Assembly (NCBI RefSeq): GCF_011752565.1
Contig: NZ_VWXK01000003.1
Coordinates: 247,870 to 311,869, forward strand
Length of the DNA: 64,000 bases
Reading direction: 5' to 3'
Source: Pantoea sp. Ap-967
GTDB taxonomy: Bacteria > Pseudomonadota > Gammaproteobacteria > Pseudomonadales > Pseudomonadaceae
This document shows, in pieces, positions 17,781 to 26,692 of this stretch. Every line of letters starts with the position of its first letter. Position 1 is the first letter of the stretch. The position numbers were made by a program, and so were the translations under genes. A model generated the notes under the pieces. That model was not told where the DNA came from, did no database searches, and saw nothing but the letters and a program-made list of their open reading frames with translations.

Positions 17781-18946
17781 AGAAGAAAAAACCCCAAAGC
17801 CTCCAAGCGCAGCCTTTAAACTCCACTAGGAACTCATATCCGAATCAAGCTGTACTCGAAAAACAATCCACCATAGCAGCCAAATGGCATTCAGTGTCAG
17901 GAAGCATCGCAGATTCACAGCCTGACTACTTAACGACAGTTCTCTATATCGCGACAAATGCCTCACAGATCGAGATGGCATGCCTGATGTCTGAAGGCAG
18001 TCGCTATAAGTCTATCATTTACTCCGAGGGTTTTGATTTCTTCGAGTGCAGCCAAAAATTTAAAAAAGCTAGCTTCTGTAGTTCAATCAAAAATATCGCA
18101 GCCATTTTTAAAAAAATCACAAGAATAGTCACCTACATTGGCCAAGTAAACCCCAACATAAAAAAAGAGTACAGAGCACTACTTTCGAGCGCTTTGAGCC
18201 TAAGCATTCCCATCATTGAGTTACCGCATGGCCTCCTACAATCTGGCTATAATTTAGACGACGATTCAAAAATCATTGACTTAAGCTCTTACTACGATGG
18301 AATTGGAGAAAGCTTACCGTCTATCGCTTCATTACGGCTGAAGTGGTACGGCGACTCTAGTGTAGGATACCCAAGACATTTGAATGCAAAACCCGCAGAA
18401 AGGAGTCTGCCCGCCTACACGGTAATTACCACAAATACCAATTGGTTTTTATATTCCGTAGAAGACAAAAGAAACTTCTTCAATATTGTCTGGCGATTCG
18501 CAGAGAGCAACCCCGAAAAACTTTTCATTTGGTCACCCCATCCTGCCGAAACAAATCAACACACATACTCATACAGCGTCGCCGCTCTACGACCCGCTAA
18601 CGTTTTGATGTATGGACTAAAACAGGACATCTACTTTGACGGCATTGAAAATACAAACGACCTCATAGCTTACTGCGAAGAAGGTATATCAACAGTCAGC
18701 ACATGCCTTTTAGAGTATGAAATTCATGAAAAAAATGTCAAAATATTTTCAACTGAAGGCGTAAAGAAACTAATCGACCATTTCGACTCAGCACTTGTAT
18801 TTACTACAGACGCAGAGATTTCTGTGCCCGGCGAGCGCTTAACTACTGGCATGCTTGAGGAATACAACGCTGAGAAATTTGACGATTACTTGGCCTGCGC
18901 GCCAAATAGTGACCCGCGAAATTCAGCTTACCTGGAGATAGCGTAA
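17777..18946 (+). CDS. Putative GT-B-like transferase, divergent paralogue of 15421-16473
   Basis: Protein of 389 residues with a Lys-rich N terminus. It shares with the gene at 15421 the ordered motifs PHGLLQSGYN (150-159), GDSSVGYPR (192-200), ITTNTNWFLYS (217-227), SPHPAETN (253-260) and ISTVSTCLLEY (304-314). The conserved HPAE and S-T-x-S-T elements suggest a nucleotide-sugar or phosphosugar transferase with a GT-B fold. The last part of the protein is variable. It overlaps the previous gene by four bases and is followed by a hairpin terminator, so it ends this transcription unit. No characterised relative is recognised with confidence. Confidence 0.7.
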   Translation: MKKKKPQSLQAQPLNSTRNSYPNQAVLEKQSTIAAKWHSVSGSIADSQPDYLTTVLYIATNASQIEMACLMSEGSRYKSIIYSEGFDFFECSQKFKKASFCSSIKNIAAIFKKITRIVTYIGQVNPNIKKEYRALLSSALSLSIPIIELPHGLLQSGYNLDDDSKIIDLSSYYDGIGESLPSIASLRLKWYGDSSVGYPRHLNAKPAERSLPAYTVITTNTNWFLYSVEDKRNFFNIVWRFAESNPEKLFIWSPHPAETNQHTYSYSVAALRPANVLMYGLKQDIYFDGIENTNDLIAYCEEGISTVSTCLLEYEIHEKNVKIFSTEGVKKLIDHFDSALVFTTDAEISVPGERLTTGMLEEYNAEKFDDYLACAPNSDPRNSAYLEIA

Positions 18947-18959
18947 AGATTATCGCCAA

Positions 18960-18994
18960 AGGGAGCCTGCGCTAAAGCAGACTCCCTATTTTAC
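18960..18994. terminator. Hairpin terminator between convergent genes
   Basis: GGGAGCCTGC, loop GCTAAA, GCAGACTCCC with one mismatch (18961-18986), followed on the plus strand by TATTTTAC and on the minus strand by TTTGGC. It sits between the converging genes ending at 18946 and 19000 and can serve both. Confidence 0.75.
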
Positions 18995-18999
18995 AAAAA

Positions 19000-20238
19000 T
19001 TAAAACAAATCAGCCCTGAGTTTATCTTTAAACTTATTATACTCGGGCTTTCCGTAGGATAGAAATGCATTCATTGCGATTGCATACTCCTGATCTGGCG
19101 CATGCCCGATACCCTTTAACAACGGATACAAGAAAAAATTAGGTGCAATGTCGTCCCTGTCAACCGACCCGAGATATCTCTCTGCATTGCCGGTTATAAC
19201 CAAGTCCGGCCGAGCCATATCAACCAAATCTTCATGAAAGTAGCGCGTCCTAAAAAAGGCAATTTCCTTGAAGCATCGCGACAAAAACAAGCTATGCAGT
19301 CGCGAGAAGGAGTCGCCAAAAATAATCACCCTCATCCCCGTAAGTGCATTTTCATTAAAATACAGCTCTGCCAAACCGTCATTTGAAACACCGAGATTAT
19401 TCTTAACATGCAGATAGCTCCAGTTAGGCTCAATATCATTTTTGACATCAAACTCTTCCGGATCCATTTTGGAGCCAAGATCACCAGAGTATTTAACATG
19501 CTTGGTTAAGCACCCTATGAGTTCTTGCTTCACCGCTTCACATAATCTGTCATCAAAACCTAAGCTGCGCAATAGTAGAGCAGTTAGATTACAATAACCG
19601 CTGTCAGACATGTGGGTATCTTTTTTATGAAAAGAACCAGAGCCCAGGTCACGCTTTGGGTACATCAACGACCCAGCCAAATCTATACATTTCTCCGCAT
19701 ATCGATCTCCCAAGCAGGTGTAATCGAGCAGCGGAAAGTTAGAGCTTTCTACCGACTGCTTATCAGGAAAGATGATATGCTTATACTTGATATTACGCGC
19801 CTTACAAAAACCTTCTCGCCGCTTTAAGTTATCCCTAAAGTTTTCAATCGACAACAAAGGCGGTGACTTTCTACCCGTAATGTAATCCAGTACCGAATGC
19901 CTTCCCCCTGCGAGATAAAGATATCCATTCTCACCAACTATTACGTTTCTCGACTCATCCGAAAATCGTAACCCCTTGTACCCAGCTATCAGCTCCATAT
20001 ATCTGCTTGAATAGCCCGTCCTTCGTACGATCTCTCCGCAGCGCGCATGGAAATCGATTATCTGCGACTCAAGCAAACAATCAGATAGCGCTCGCTCAAC
20101 AAGAGCAAAGTCTCTATCTCCGAGCACTTCACCCCGGCAACATACTAACTGGCACAGCAAATCAAAAGTCTGGCCAGGCAGCTTATTTTCAACAGCACGC
20201 TCCAGCCTGTCAAACTCATTAAACTCTTTAGCCTCCAC
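19000..20238 (-). CDS. AlgX/AlgJ-like SGNH-fold protein without signal peptide
   Basis: Protein of 412 residues, AT-rich. The visible pattern is that of the alginate O-acetylation SGNH family: VIVGENGYLYLAGG near residue 99, IIFPDKQSV near 155 (equivalent to the P-x-K strand), DTHMSDSGY with Asp207 and His209, and IIFGDSFSRLH with Ser310. Ser, Asp and His fit the catalytic triad of AlgX. Unlike AlgX or AlgJ it has no signal peptide or membrane anchor, so it would act in the cytoplasm; about 95 N-terminal residues are of unknown fold. The GTG start is preceded by GAGAGG at a good distance. Likely role (inference): O-acylation of a polysaccharide or sugar intermediate. Confidence 0.68.
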   Translation of the reverse strand: MEAKEFNEFDRLERAVENKLPGQTFDLLCQLVCCRGEVLGDRDFALVERALSDCLLESQIIDFHARCGEIVRRTGYSSRYMELIAGYKGLRFSDESRNVIVGENGYLYLAGGRHSVLDYITGRKSPPLLSIENFRDNLKRREGFCKARNIKYKHIIFPDKQSVESSNFPLLDYTCLGDRYAEKCIDLAGSLMYPKRDLGSGSFHKKDTHMSDSGYCNLTALLLRSLGFDDRLCEAVKQELIGCLTKHVKYSGDLGSKMDPEEFDVKNDIEPNWSYLHVKNNLGVSNDGLAELYFNENALTGMRVIIFGDSFSRLHSLFLSRCFKEIAFFRTRYFHEDLVDMARPDLVITGNAERYLGSVDRDDIAPNFFLYPLLKGIGHAPDQEYAIAMNAFLSYGKPEYNKFKDKLRADLF

Positions 20239-20551
20239 ACCGAACCTCTCTCATTCATGCTTTTATGAACAGTGTATTTAAATAACCCCCCTTGTGCAAC
20301 CCACCGCCCTCTTATCCCCTTAGGCTTCGTGGAGCTGAAAAAATCCTCAAAAAAATTCTAAAAACAACCTCACAAGGTAGGGAAAAAACGCTCTGCCACC
20401 CTTTTTTTATAGCCGTGCCAACCCATTTGTTGTACCATCCACCTTGACTTGAGAATCGTCGCACTCAGCTCATCCTGCGGCGACTAGCGCGACGTGCACT
20501 CTCGAAGTTTCCAAATAGCAGACATGACAATTAAACGGACTGAGTTTTCAT
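20239..20551. other. Divergent AT-rich intergenic region before rfbB
   Basis: About 313 bases between the start of the SGNH gene and rfbB, so it must hold promoters for both. Runs of A and T occur at 20337-20415. I see no good sigma-70 pair and no JUMPstart/ops element. Confidence 0.5.
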
Positions 20552-21652
20552 ATGATATTAGTGACTGGTGGAGCGGGCTTTATCGGCTCTAATTTTGTTC
20601 TGAAATGGTGCACCCATAATGACGAGCCAGTTATAAACCTAGACGCTCTGACATACGCTGGAAATCTCGCCAACCTAAAGTCTCTGGAAGGTGACACTCA
20701 ACATAATTTTGTCCAAGGCAGTATCTGCGATTCTTCCTTGCTGGCTGAATTGCTTAGCAAATATCGGCCTCGTGCGGTAGTGCACTTTGCAGCAGAGTCC
20801 CACGTAGACCGCTCCATCACAGGCCCCGAGGCATTCGTTGAAACCAACGTGGTAGGCACCTTCCGACTGCTCGAAGCCGCTCGCGCGCACTGGAACAGTC
20901 TCGAAGGTACGGAGAAAGACTCATTCCGCTTCCTGCATGTCTCCACCGATGAGGTGTACGGCACGCTCGGGCCCAACGATCCGGCGTTCACCGAAACCAC
21001 GCCTTACGCCCCCAATAGCCCGTATTCGGCCAGCAAAGCCGCCAGCGACCATTTGGTGCGCTCGTACTTCCACACCTACGGCATGCCGGTACTGACCACC
21101 AATTGCTCGAACAACTACGGGCCTTTCCACTTCCCCGAAAAGCTCATCCCGTTGATGATCGTCAACGCCTTGGCCGGCAAAGCCCTGCCGGTTTACGGTG
21201 ACGGTCAGCAAATTCGCGACTGGCTGTATGTCGAAGATCACTGCTCTGGCATTCGCCGTGTCCTGGAAGCAGGCACCTTCGGCGAAACCTATAACATCGG
21301 CGGCTGGAACGAAAAAGCCAACATCGACATCGTTCATACGCTCTGCGGCCTGCTCGATGAACTGGCCCCTGCCGCCTCACGCCAGGTGATCAACCAGCAA
21401 ACCGGCAAGCCAGTCGAGCATTATGCCGAACTGATTACCTACGTCACCGACCGCCCGGGCCACGACCGCCGCTATGCTATCGATGCGCGCAAAATCGAGC
21501 GTGAACTAGGCTGGAAACCAGCCGAAACCTTCGAAACCGGCATTCGCAAAACCGTGATGTGGTACCTGGCCAACCAGGAATGGGTCAAAGGCGTCATGGA
21601 CGGTAGCTATCGTGACTGGGTTGCCCAACAGTACGGAGCACATAAAGCGTGA
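20552..21652 (+). CDS. rfbB: dTDP-glucose 4,6-dehydratase
   Basis: Second enzyme of dTDP-L-rhamnose synthesis, turning dTDP-glucose into the 4-keto-6-deoxy sugar with tightly bound NAD. Length 366 residues. [11 protein letters not shown] at the N terminus binds NAD, STDEVYG gives the active-site Thr-Asp-Glu, and [12 protein letters not shown] holds the YxxxK pair. [15 protein letters not shown] is the RmlB-specific substrate loop. First gene of rfbBDAC. The next gene starts inside its stop codon (GTGA). The 5' end of the gene is more AT-rich than the rest. Confidence 0.96.
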   Translation: MILVTGGAGFIGSNFVLKWCTHNDEPVINLDALTYAGNLANLKSLEGDTQHNFVQGSICDSSLLAELLSKYRPRAVVHFAAESHVDRSITGPEAFVETNVVGTFRLLEAARAHWNSLEGTEKDSFRFLHVSTDEVYGTLGPNDPAFTETTPYAPNSPYSASKAASDHLVRSYFHTYGMPVLTTNCSNNYGPFHFPEKLIPLMIVNALAGKALPVYGDGQQIRDWLYVEDHCSGIRRVLEAGTFGETYNIGGWNEKANIDIVHTLCGLLDELAPAASRQVINQQTGKPVEHYAELITYVTDRPGHDRRYAIDARKIERELGWKPAETFETGIRKTVMWYLANQEWVKGVMDGSYRDWVAQQYGAHKA

Positions 21653-22551
21653 GGATCCTGCTGTTAGGGAAAAACGGTCAGGTCGGCTGGGAACTGCAAC
21701 GCGCCTTGGCCCCGCTCGGCGAAGTCATCGCCCTGGACCGCCAAGGCAGCAATGGCCTATGTGGCGACCTTGCCGACCTGGAAGGCCTTGCCGCAACCGT
21801 ACGCCAGGTGGCACCGGACGTGATCGTCAATGCGGCCGCCTACACGGCAGTGGACAAGGCAGAAAGTGACCAGGCACAGGCGCTACTGATAAATGCCGAG
21901 GCCCCAGGTGTGCTGGCACGTGAAGCTGCAGCATTGGGCGCTTGGCTAATACACTATTCCACGGACTATGTGTTCGATGGCAGCGGCCAGAGCCGTTGGC
22001 AGGAAAACGCTGCCACCGGGCCATTGTCGGTGTATGGCCGCAGCAAACTCGAAGGCGAACGGGCCATCGAATCCAGTGGCGCCCGCGCCGTGGTGCTTCG
22101 TACGAGCTGGGTGTATGCTGCGCGGGGTCACAACTTTGCCAAGACCATGCTGCGCTTGGCTAGCGAACGCGATGCGCTCAATGTGGTGGCAGACCAGTTT
22201 GGTGCCCCTACAGGAGCTGAACTGATCGCAGACGTAACCGCGCATATTCTGCAACAGATCAACCATGCTGCAGATGCAAGCAAGCTGGCCGGGACTTATC
22301 ACCTGGCTGCAGCAGGCGAAACCAGCTGGCATGGTTTTGCCAAATTCGTGCTGGCGTATGCCGCCAACAAAGGTGTTGAGCTGAAGGTTTCGGCCGAGCA
22401 GGTTGGAGCCATTAGCACTGAGGACTATCCAGTACCCGCACCACGGCCGCGCAATTCGCGCTTGGCGCTGGATAAACTCGAAGGCACCTTCGAACTCAAG
22501 ATGCCGCCTTGGGAGCAGGGCGTGCAACGGATGCTGGACGAAATTCAGTAA
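21649..22551 (+). CDS. rfbD: dTDP-4-dehydrorhamnose reductase
   Basis: Last enzyme of the pathway; reduces dTDP-4-dehydro-L-rhamnose to dTDP-L-rhamnose. 300 residues. The N terminus [15 protein letters not shown] is the RmlD Rossmann motif. [24 protein letters not shown] and YGRSKLEGE (YxxxK) follow in the usual order, and [13 protein letters not shown] near the end is the RmlD C-terminal signature. It begins with GTG overlapping the rfbB stop, which fits translational coupling; no other in-frame start lies near. Confidence 0.95.
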   Translation: MRILLLGKNGQVGWELQRALAPLGEVIALDRQGSNGLCGDLADLEGLAATVRQVAPDVIVNAAAYTAVDKAESDQAQALLINAEAPGVLAREAAALGAWLIHYSTDYVFDGSGQSRWQENAATGPLSVYGRSKLEGERAIESSGARAVVLRTSWVYAARGHNFAKTMLRLASERDALNVVADQFGAPTGAELIADVTAHILQQINHAADASKLAGTYHLAAAGETSWHGFAKFVLAYAANKGVELKVSAEQVGAISTEDYPVPAPRPRNSRLALDKLEGTFELKMPPWEQGVQRMLDEIQ

Positions 22552-22562
22552 TAGGGATTCTC

Positions 22563-23444
22563 ATGGCTCGTAAAGGAATTATTCTGGCTGGCGGTTCGGG
22601 CACACGCCTGCACCCAGCCACACTATCGGTATCGAAACAGCTGCTGCCGGTGTACGACAAACCAATGATCTACTACCCGCTCAGCACGCTGCTGCTGGCT
22701 GGTATACGCGACATCCTGATCATTTCCACACCGCAGGACACACCGCGTTTCGAACAGCTGCTGGGTAACGGCAGCCAGTGGGGCCTCAACCTTTCCTATG
22801 CAGTGCAGCCGAGCCCGGACGGATTGGCGCAAGCATTCACCATCGGTGCCGACTTCATTGGCAACGACCCGTCAGCCTTGGTTCTGGGCGACAACATTTT
22901 CTACGGCCACGACTTCCAGTCGTTGCTGCTCAATGCCGGCCAGCGTGAAACCGGTGCTTCGGTTTTCGCCTACCACGTGCAGGACCCGGAGCGTTACGGC
23001 GTGGCCGAGTTCGATGACAGTGGCCGCGTGCTATCGCTTGAAGAGAAGCCGAAAGTACCGAAGTCCAGCTATGCAGTGACAGGCCTGTATTTCTACGACA
23101 ACCAAGTCGTCGACCTGGCTCGCGACTTGAAGCCGTCCGCCCGAGGCGAATTGGAAATCACCGACCTCAACAACCTCTACCTGCAGAAAGAACAGCTGCA
23201 AGTCGAGATCATGGGGCGTGGCTATGCCTGGCTGGATACCGGCACCCATGACAGCCTGCTGGATGCCAGCCAGTACATCGCCACCATGGAACGTCGCCAG
23301 GGCCTGAAGGTCGCCTGCCCGGAAGAAATTTGCTATCGCGCGGGCTGGATCGATGCCGAACAGCTGGAGCGCCTGGCTCAACCGTTGCTGAAAAACGGCT
23401 ACGGGCTGTACCTGAAAAACTTGCTTAAAGAAAAGGTGTTCTGA
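22563..23444 (+). CDS. rfbA: Glucose-1-phosphate thymidylyltransferase
   Basis: First enzyme of the pathway, joining dTTP and glucose-1-phosphate. 293 residues from the ATG at 22563, which has GGGA eight bases upstream; a longer frame from 22509 adds only residues that overlap rfb[15 protein letters not shown] is the nucleotidyltransferase signature, [17 protein letters not shown] the RmlA sugar-phosphate loop, LGDNIFYG the metal site and EEKPKVPKS a later catalytic strand. Its stop shares a base with the next start (TGATG). Confidence 0.96.
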   Translation: MARKGIILAGGSGTRLHPATLSVSKQLLPVYDKPMIYYPLSTLLLAGIRDILIISTPQDTPRFEQLLGNGSQWGLNLSYAVQPSPDGLAQAFTIGADFIGNDPSALVLGDNIFYGHDFQSLLLNAGQRETGASVFAYHVQDPERYGVAEFDDSGRVLSLEEKPKVPKSSYAVTGLYFYDNQVVDLARDLKPSARGELEITDLNNLYLQKEQLQVEIMGRGYAWLDTGTHDSLLDASQYIATMERRQGLKVACPEEICYRAGWIDAEQLERLAQPLLKNGYGLYLKNLLKEKVF

Positions 23445-23992
23445 TGCACGCTGTTCCCTTGGCCATCCCCGACGTCTTCCTGTTCACCCCCAAGGTGTTC
23501 GGCGATGACCGCGGCTTCTTCTACGAAAGCTTCAACGCCAACGTTTTCAGCGAGGTCACTGGCCAGCGTCCTGACTTCGTTCAGGACAACCACTCGCGTT
23601 CGGTGAAAGGCGTGCTGCGCGGCCTGCACTACCAAATGCCGCCTCACGCCCAGGGCAAACTGGTGCGCGTGATTCAGGGCGAGGTGTTTGATGTGGCGGT
23701 AGATATCCGTCGCTCTTCGCCAACGTTCGGCAAGTGGGTAGGTGCCGTGCTGTCTGCCGAGAACAAGAACCAGCTGTGGATTCCGCCAGGGTTCGCGCAT
23801 GGCTTCGTCACCCTGAGTGAAACCGCCGAGTTCCTGTACAAGACCACCGATTTCTACTCGCCACGCAGCGAGCGTTGCATTGCCTGGGACGACCCGGCAA
23901 TCGCGATCGAATGGCCGATCGACTTCGTGCCTAGCTTGTCCGGCAAGGACCAGTTGGGCGTGGCACTCGGTGACGCCGAATTGTTCGATTAA
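23444..23992 (+). CDS. rfbC: dTDP-4-dehydrorhamnose 3,5-epimerase
   Basis: Cupin-fold epimerase of 182 residues, converting dTDP-4-keto-6-deoxyglucose to dTDP-4-dehydro-L-rhamnose. DDRGFFYESFN, FVQDNHSRSVKGVLRGLHYQ (with the catalytic His in LRGLHYQ) and WIPPGFAHGFVTLS are the RmlC hallmarks. Completes the rfbBDAC set, so the cell can supply L-rhamnose to the glycosyltransferases upstream. A hairpin follows the stop. Confidence 0.96.
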   Translation: MHAVPLAIPDVFLFTPKVFGDDRGFFYESFNANVFSEVTGQRPDFVQDNHSRSVKGVLRGLHYQMPPHAQGKLVRVIQGEVFDVAVDIRRSSPTFGKWVGAVLSAENKNQLWIPPGFAHGFVTLSETAEFLYKTTDFYSPRSERCIAWDDPAIAIEWPIDFVPSLSGKDQLGVALGDAELFD

Positions 23993-23999
23993 TAACGAA

Positions 24000-24035
24000 G
24001 TGGGCTAAGCTATGTCTCGCTTGGCCCACCCTCAA
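24000..24035 (+). terminator. Hairpin after rfbC
   Basis: GTGGGCTAAGC and GCTTGGCCCAC (24000-24010 and 24019-24029) form an 11-pair stem with one G-U pair. The T-run after it is poor (CCTCAAATTG), so termination may be partial. Confidence 0.5.
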
Positions 24036-24079
24036 ATTGACTTAAGCCCCATCACGCATATGGACAGACTGGCTATAAA

Positions 24080-25012
24080 TTAATCAAAAATCTCAACAAC
24101 ACCTACAACCTTGCCAGCAGTATTTTTTACCGGCAGTACCCTGATCTTATTATCCAACATATACGACTCCGCCTCGGACAACTGAGCTTCATCCAGAATG
24201 GTATGTGGTTCCCCAGTCATGAACTGGGCAACGTTTTCACGAACGACCCCTTCATTCTCCAGCAGCGCGCGCCTTAGATCACCATCCGTCACAATACCGA
24301 TCAACTCATCACTTTCCATGACTACAGCCAGGCCTAGGCGACTGCTTGTCATGACCAAGAGACAGTCATGAAAGCTTGTACTACGCGAAACAACCGGCAC
24401 GGGCGAATGCATAACATCTTTTACGCGAGTGAGCAATTTTCGGCCCAAGCTGCCGCCTGGGTGGTAACGTGCAAAGTCCATCGGCTTGAACTGAGTAGCT
24501 TCAATTAATGCAACCGCCAAGGCATCGCCCATGGCCATTGTTGCCAAAGTCGAAGTAGTAGGTGCTAAATTATTTGGGCACACCTCACGCTCGACCGATA
24601 TATCGAGCCAGACATCAGCATGTCGTGCCAAAGTAGATGCACCATTACCAGTCATGGCAATAATCTTATTACCGAATGTTTTCAGGCTCGGAATGAGCTT
24701 AATCAACTCTTCGGTTTCACCGCTGTAACTGATGAGGATCAGCACGTCTACAGGTTTGAGCATGCCGAGGTCGCCATGAAATGCTTCGGCAGGATGAAGG
24801 AAAAAGCTTGGCGTGCCAGTAGACGCAAAAGTGGCAACCATTTTTTGGCCAATCAATCCCGATTTCCCCATCCCACAGACAACCGTTCGGCCCTTGCATC
24901 CCAGTATCAGCTCGACAGCTGTTTGAAACTCTCCATTTAAACGTTCAGCCAGTTGACTTACGGCCTTTGCTTGAGTAACCAATGCTTCTTTGGCAATGCT
25001 GAGATGGTTCAT
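24080..25012 (-). CDS. KpsF/GutQ/KdsD-type arabinose-5-phosphate isomerase
   Basis: SIS-domain sugar isomerase with two CBS domains, about 310 residues. GMGKSGLIGQKMVATFASTG and HPAEAFHGDLGM are the isomerase signatures, with ISYSGETEEL following. The CBS pair begins near KDVMHSPVPVV and contains GIVTDGDLRRAL. These enzymes interconvert ribulose-5-phosphate and arabinose-5-phosphate, the first step toward Kdo. No kdsA, kdsB or kdsC lies in the window. It is AT-rich and convergent to rfbC, so it looks like an acquired second copy rather than the housekeeping kdsD. Start at 25012 has GGATG upstream; 25018 is equally possible. Confidence 0.88.
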   Translation of the reverse strand: MNHLSIAKEALVTQAKAVSQLAERLNGEFQTAVELILGCKGRTVVCGMGKSGLIGQKMVATFASTGTPSFFLHPAEAFHGDLGMLKPVDVLILISYSGETEELIKLIPSLKTFGNKIIAMTGNGASTLARHADVWLDISVEREVCPNNLAPTTSTLATMAMGDALAVALIEATQFKPMDFARYHPGGSLGRKLLTRVKDVMHSPVPVVSRSTSFHDCLLVMTSSRLGLAVVMESDELIGIVTDGDLRRALLENEGVVRENVAQFMTGEPHTILDEAQLSEAESYMLDNKIRVLPVKNTAGKVVGVVEIFD

Positions 25013-25439
25013 ATTCATCCATGAAGGGTGGGATTGATGCGAAACGTGCAATCATAAGGTCATATTGCCTTAATGGAAAGCGCAACAGGCCTGTTGATAC
25101 CTTCCAACTGACAGTACGACGCCAGCCCAGTCAGCCCGCAAGCAGAGTCAGAAATTTCCCCTTTCCTGTAGTCCGTTTCCCAAAGATACTCTCCCCCGCT
25201 ATTTTCCGTTGCGGCTGCCCACGCAGGACCCTAGTCTCGAGGTGTCGTTGCTCATCAGCGACACGGCTTTGACAGGCCGTAACGGTATTATGCAAACGGC
25301 TGCCTTTATGGTGGCTGTACGTGGGGCACGTTCGCGTGCGCCGGAACTCGCATAGTCCGCCGGTCTGTCAACCCACGTACAGCTGCCACCCTCTTGTTTG
25401 ACAGCAGGAAGGTGCGGCCCCTTTGAAAGGTACTATGCG
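25013..25439. other. Intergenic region with nested inverted repeats
   Basis: No coding frame is convincing. The notable content is the long inverted repeat at 25310-25390 and a smaller hairpin GTGTCG/CGACAC around 25240-25263, both ahead of the small gene at 25440. Confidence 0.5.
25310..25390. repeat. Long interrupted inverted repeat before a small gene
   Basis: GGTGGCTGTACGTGGG (25310-25325) pairs with CCCACGTACAGCTGCCACC (25372-25390), the right arm carrying three extra bases. Inside lies GGCACG-TTCG-CGTGCGCC. The transcript could fold into a branched stem ending about 50 bases before the next ATG. It may be a structured leader, a small RNA, a terminator or a remnant of a small mobile element; the sequence does not decide. 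Confidence 0.55.
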
Positions 25440-25682
25440 ATGCTAAAGATTGTCCCCGATCCACCCCACGATTTTCACTCCCTCGAAGACACCCTGATCC
25501 AAGCCACGGACTACGCCCTGTGCGCAGCCACGGTCGCGCATCAGGCCCTGCTGTTACAACCCAATTCACCGGCTTCGATTCTGATGATAGCTTCCATGCA
25601 TGAAATGGAGGCGTTGCAGGCGCTGCTGGAGCAGGCCTTGATTCAGGTGCAGATGCCTGCGGGGCCTCGGGACCTGCAGTGA
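25440..25682 (+). CDS. Small Pseudomonas orphan protein (DUF6124-like)
   Basis: Eighty residues, mostly helical, beginning MLKIVPDPPHDFHSLEDTL and containing a repeated Ala/Leu/Gln helical region (EALQALLEQALIQVQ). The opening resembles short Pseudomonas proteins of the DUF6124 type, a guess from pattern only. AAGG lies 12 bases before the ATG, and an earlier out-of-frame ATG is followed at once by a stop. A REP and then a second small gene of the DUF3077 kind follow, an association common in this genus. Function unknown. Confidence 0.6.
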   Translation: MLKIVPDPPHDFHSLEDTLIQATDYALCAATVAHQALLLQPNSPASILMIASMHEMEALQALLEQALIQVQMPAGPRDLQ

Positions 25683-25711
25683 CGGTTGAGTGATGGGTTG
25701 CCTGGGATGGC

Positions 25712-25742
25712 CCTTTCGCGGGGCAAGCCCGCTCCTACAGGG
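25712..25742. repeat. Single REP (P. putida class)
   Basis: TTCGCGGGGCAAGCCCGCTCCTACAGG is one copy of the same family as at 2831-2919, lying between two small genes. Confidence 0.85.
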
Positions 25743-25799
25743 TTGGCCTGTGGTGCGAAGGGCCATCGCGGGCACGGGAAAATTCAGGGAGATTCAATA

Positions 25800-26063
25800 A
25801 TGAGCACAGACAACACCCCATGCACGGTTGGTAAAACCAAGTTCTACCAAGGCGAAAACCGAACCCACCCGCTGTTCTCCATCGAACCTGGCATACCTTG
25901 CCAGCACGCCCGTGAACAAGCGTCCGAGCTGTTGGGCTACGCGCAGGAACTCACCGCCAGCGGCTTGATGGATGACAACCCCAGGCTGGTGTGGGCCGCC
26001 TATTACCTCGGTGGGCTGGCCAAGGCACTGATGGATGATGCCGAAGCCGGGATGGCCCGCTAA
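25800..26063 (+). CDS. DUF3077-family small protein
   Basis: Eighty-seven residues. The sequence TKFYQGENRTHPLFSIEPGI followed by ARE-QASELLGYAQ and a C-terminal helix AAYYLGGLAKALMDD matches the short DUF3077 proteins found in many copies in Pseudomonas. GGGAG stands eight bases before the ATG, a strong ribosome site. Its biological role is not established. Confidence 0.75.
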   Translation: MSTDNTPCTVGKTKFYQGENRTHPLFSIEPGIPCQHAREQASELLGYAQELTASGLMDDNPRLVWAAYYLGGLAKALMDDAEAGMAR

Positions 26064-26189
26064 CCACCCGCCACGCTAGACGTGCGAGGGAAGCTCGACG
26101 ATCATCCACCTCCCCATCAGCGATGGTGCTGCTACCGAGCCAGCGTTTGAATGGCGCAGCCACCACAACCCACGGAGGGTTACCCCCGC

Positions 26190-26606
26190 ATGGCCAGAAT
26201 GCTGCCCCCTACACCGCCCGCACCGGCAAGCCTTAGCGGGCAACTGGCAGCCTTCCTGGCGCTTGTTGCAAGTGTGATCATGCTCGCCGCCGGCATCAGC
26301 GCCCTCGCCGGGCATTTTCACTTCGGCAGCAACCCTGTGGTACCAGCCTTCGCCGAGGCAAGGGTGCCCACTCCCAGCCAACTGAACCCTGTACCCGTGG
26401 AACGCCTGGTGTTCATTATCCTCGCCGCGCTCACACCCATCGCGTTGGTGATAGCGGCAAGGCTGTGGAAAGGCCGGCACTTCAGCATACGGCTAAACGC
26501 GCCGATGGCCGCACTGACAGGCACGCTGCTGGTGTTGCCCTTCATTGGCTCCGACTTCGCGGGCCGAACTCGCAAACCCTCTTCAAACTGGACGACACCC
26601 GCTTGA
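26190..26606 (+). CDS. Short membrane protein, possibly frameshifted remnant
   Basis: From the ATG at 26190, which has GGAGGG nine bases upstream, the frame encodes about 138 residues with three hydrophobic segments (FLALVASVIMLAAGISALA, LVFIILAALTPIALVIAA and ALTGTLLVLPFIGS). The reading frame ends at 26606, but the +2 frame continues with protein-like sequence (SQTLFKLDDTRLMAHYT) to a stop at 26692. A one-base shift near 26555 would join them into roughly 167 residues. It may be a small intact gene, a frameshifted one, or a 5' relic of a larger membrane glycosyltransferase. No family is recognised. Confidence 0.45.
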   Translation: MARMLPPTPPAPASLSGQLAAFLALVASVIMLAAGISALAGHFHFGSNPVVPAFAEARVPTPSQLNPVPVERLVFIILAALTPIALVIAARLWKGRHFSIRLNAPMAALTGTLLVLPFIGSDFAGRTRKPSSNWTTPA

Positions 26607-26692
26607 TGGCGCATTACACCGTTTCCGCCAAAAACAGCTTGAACACCCTTTGGCTGCTAGAGCCTCGGCAGGCCATAACTGACAAGGATTGA

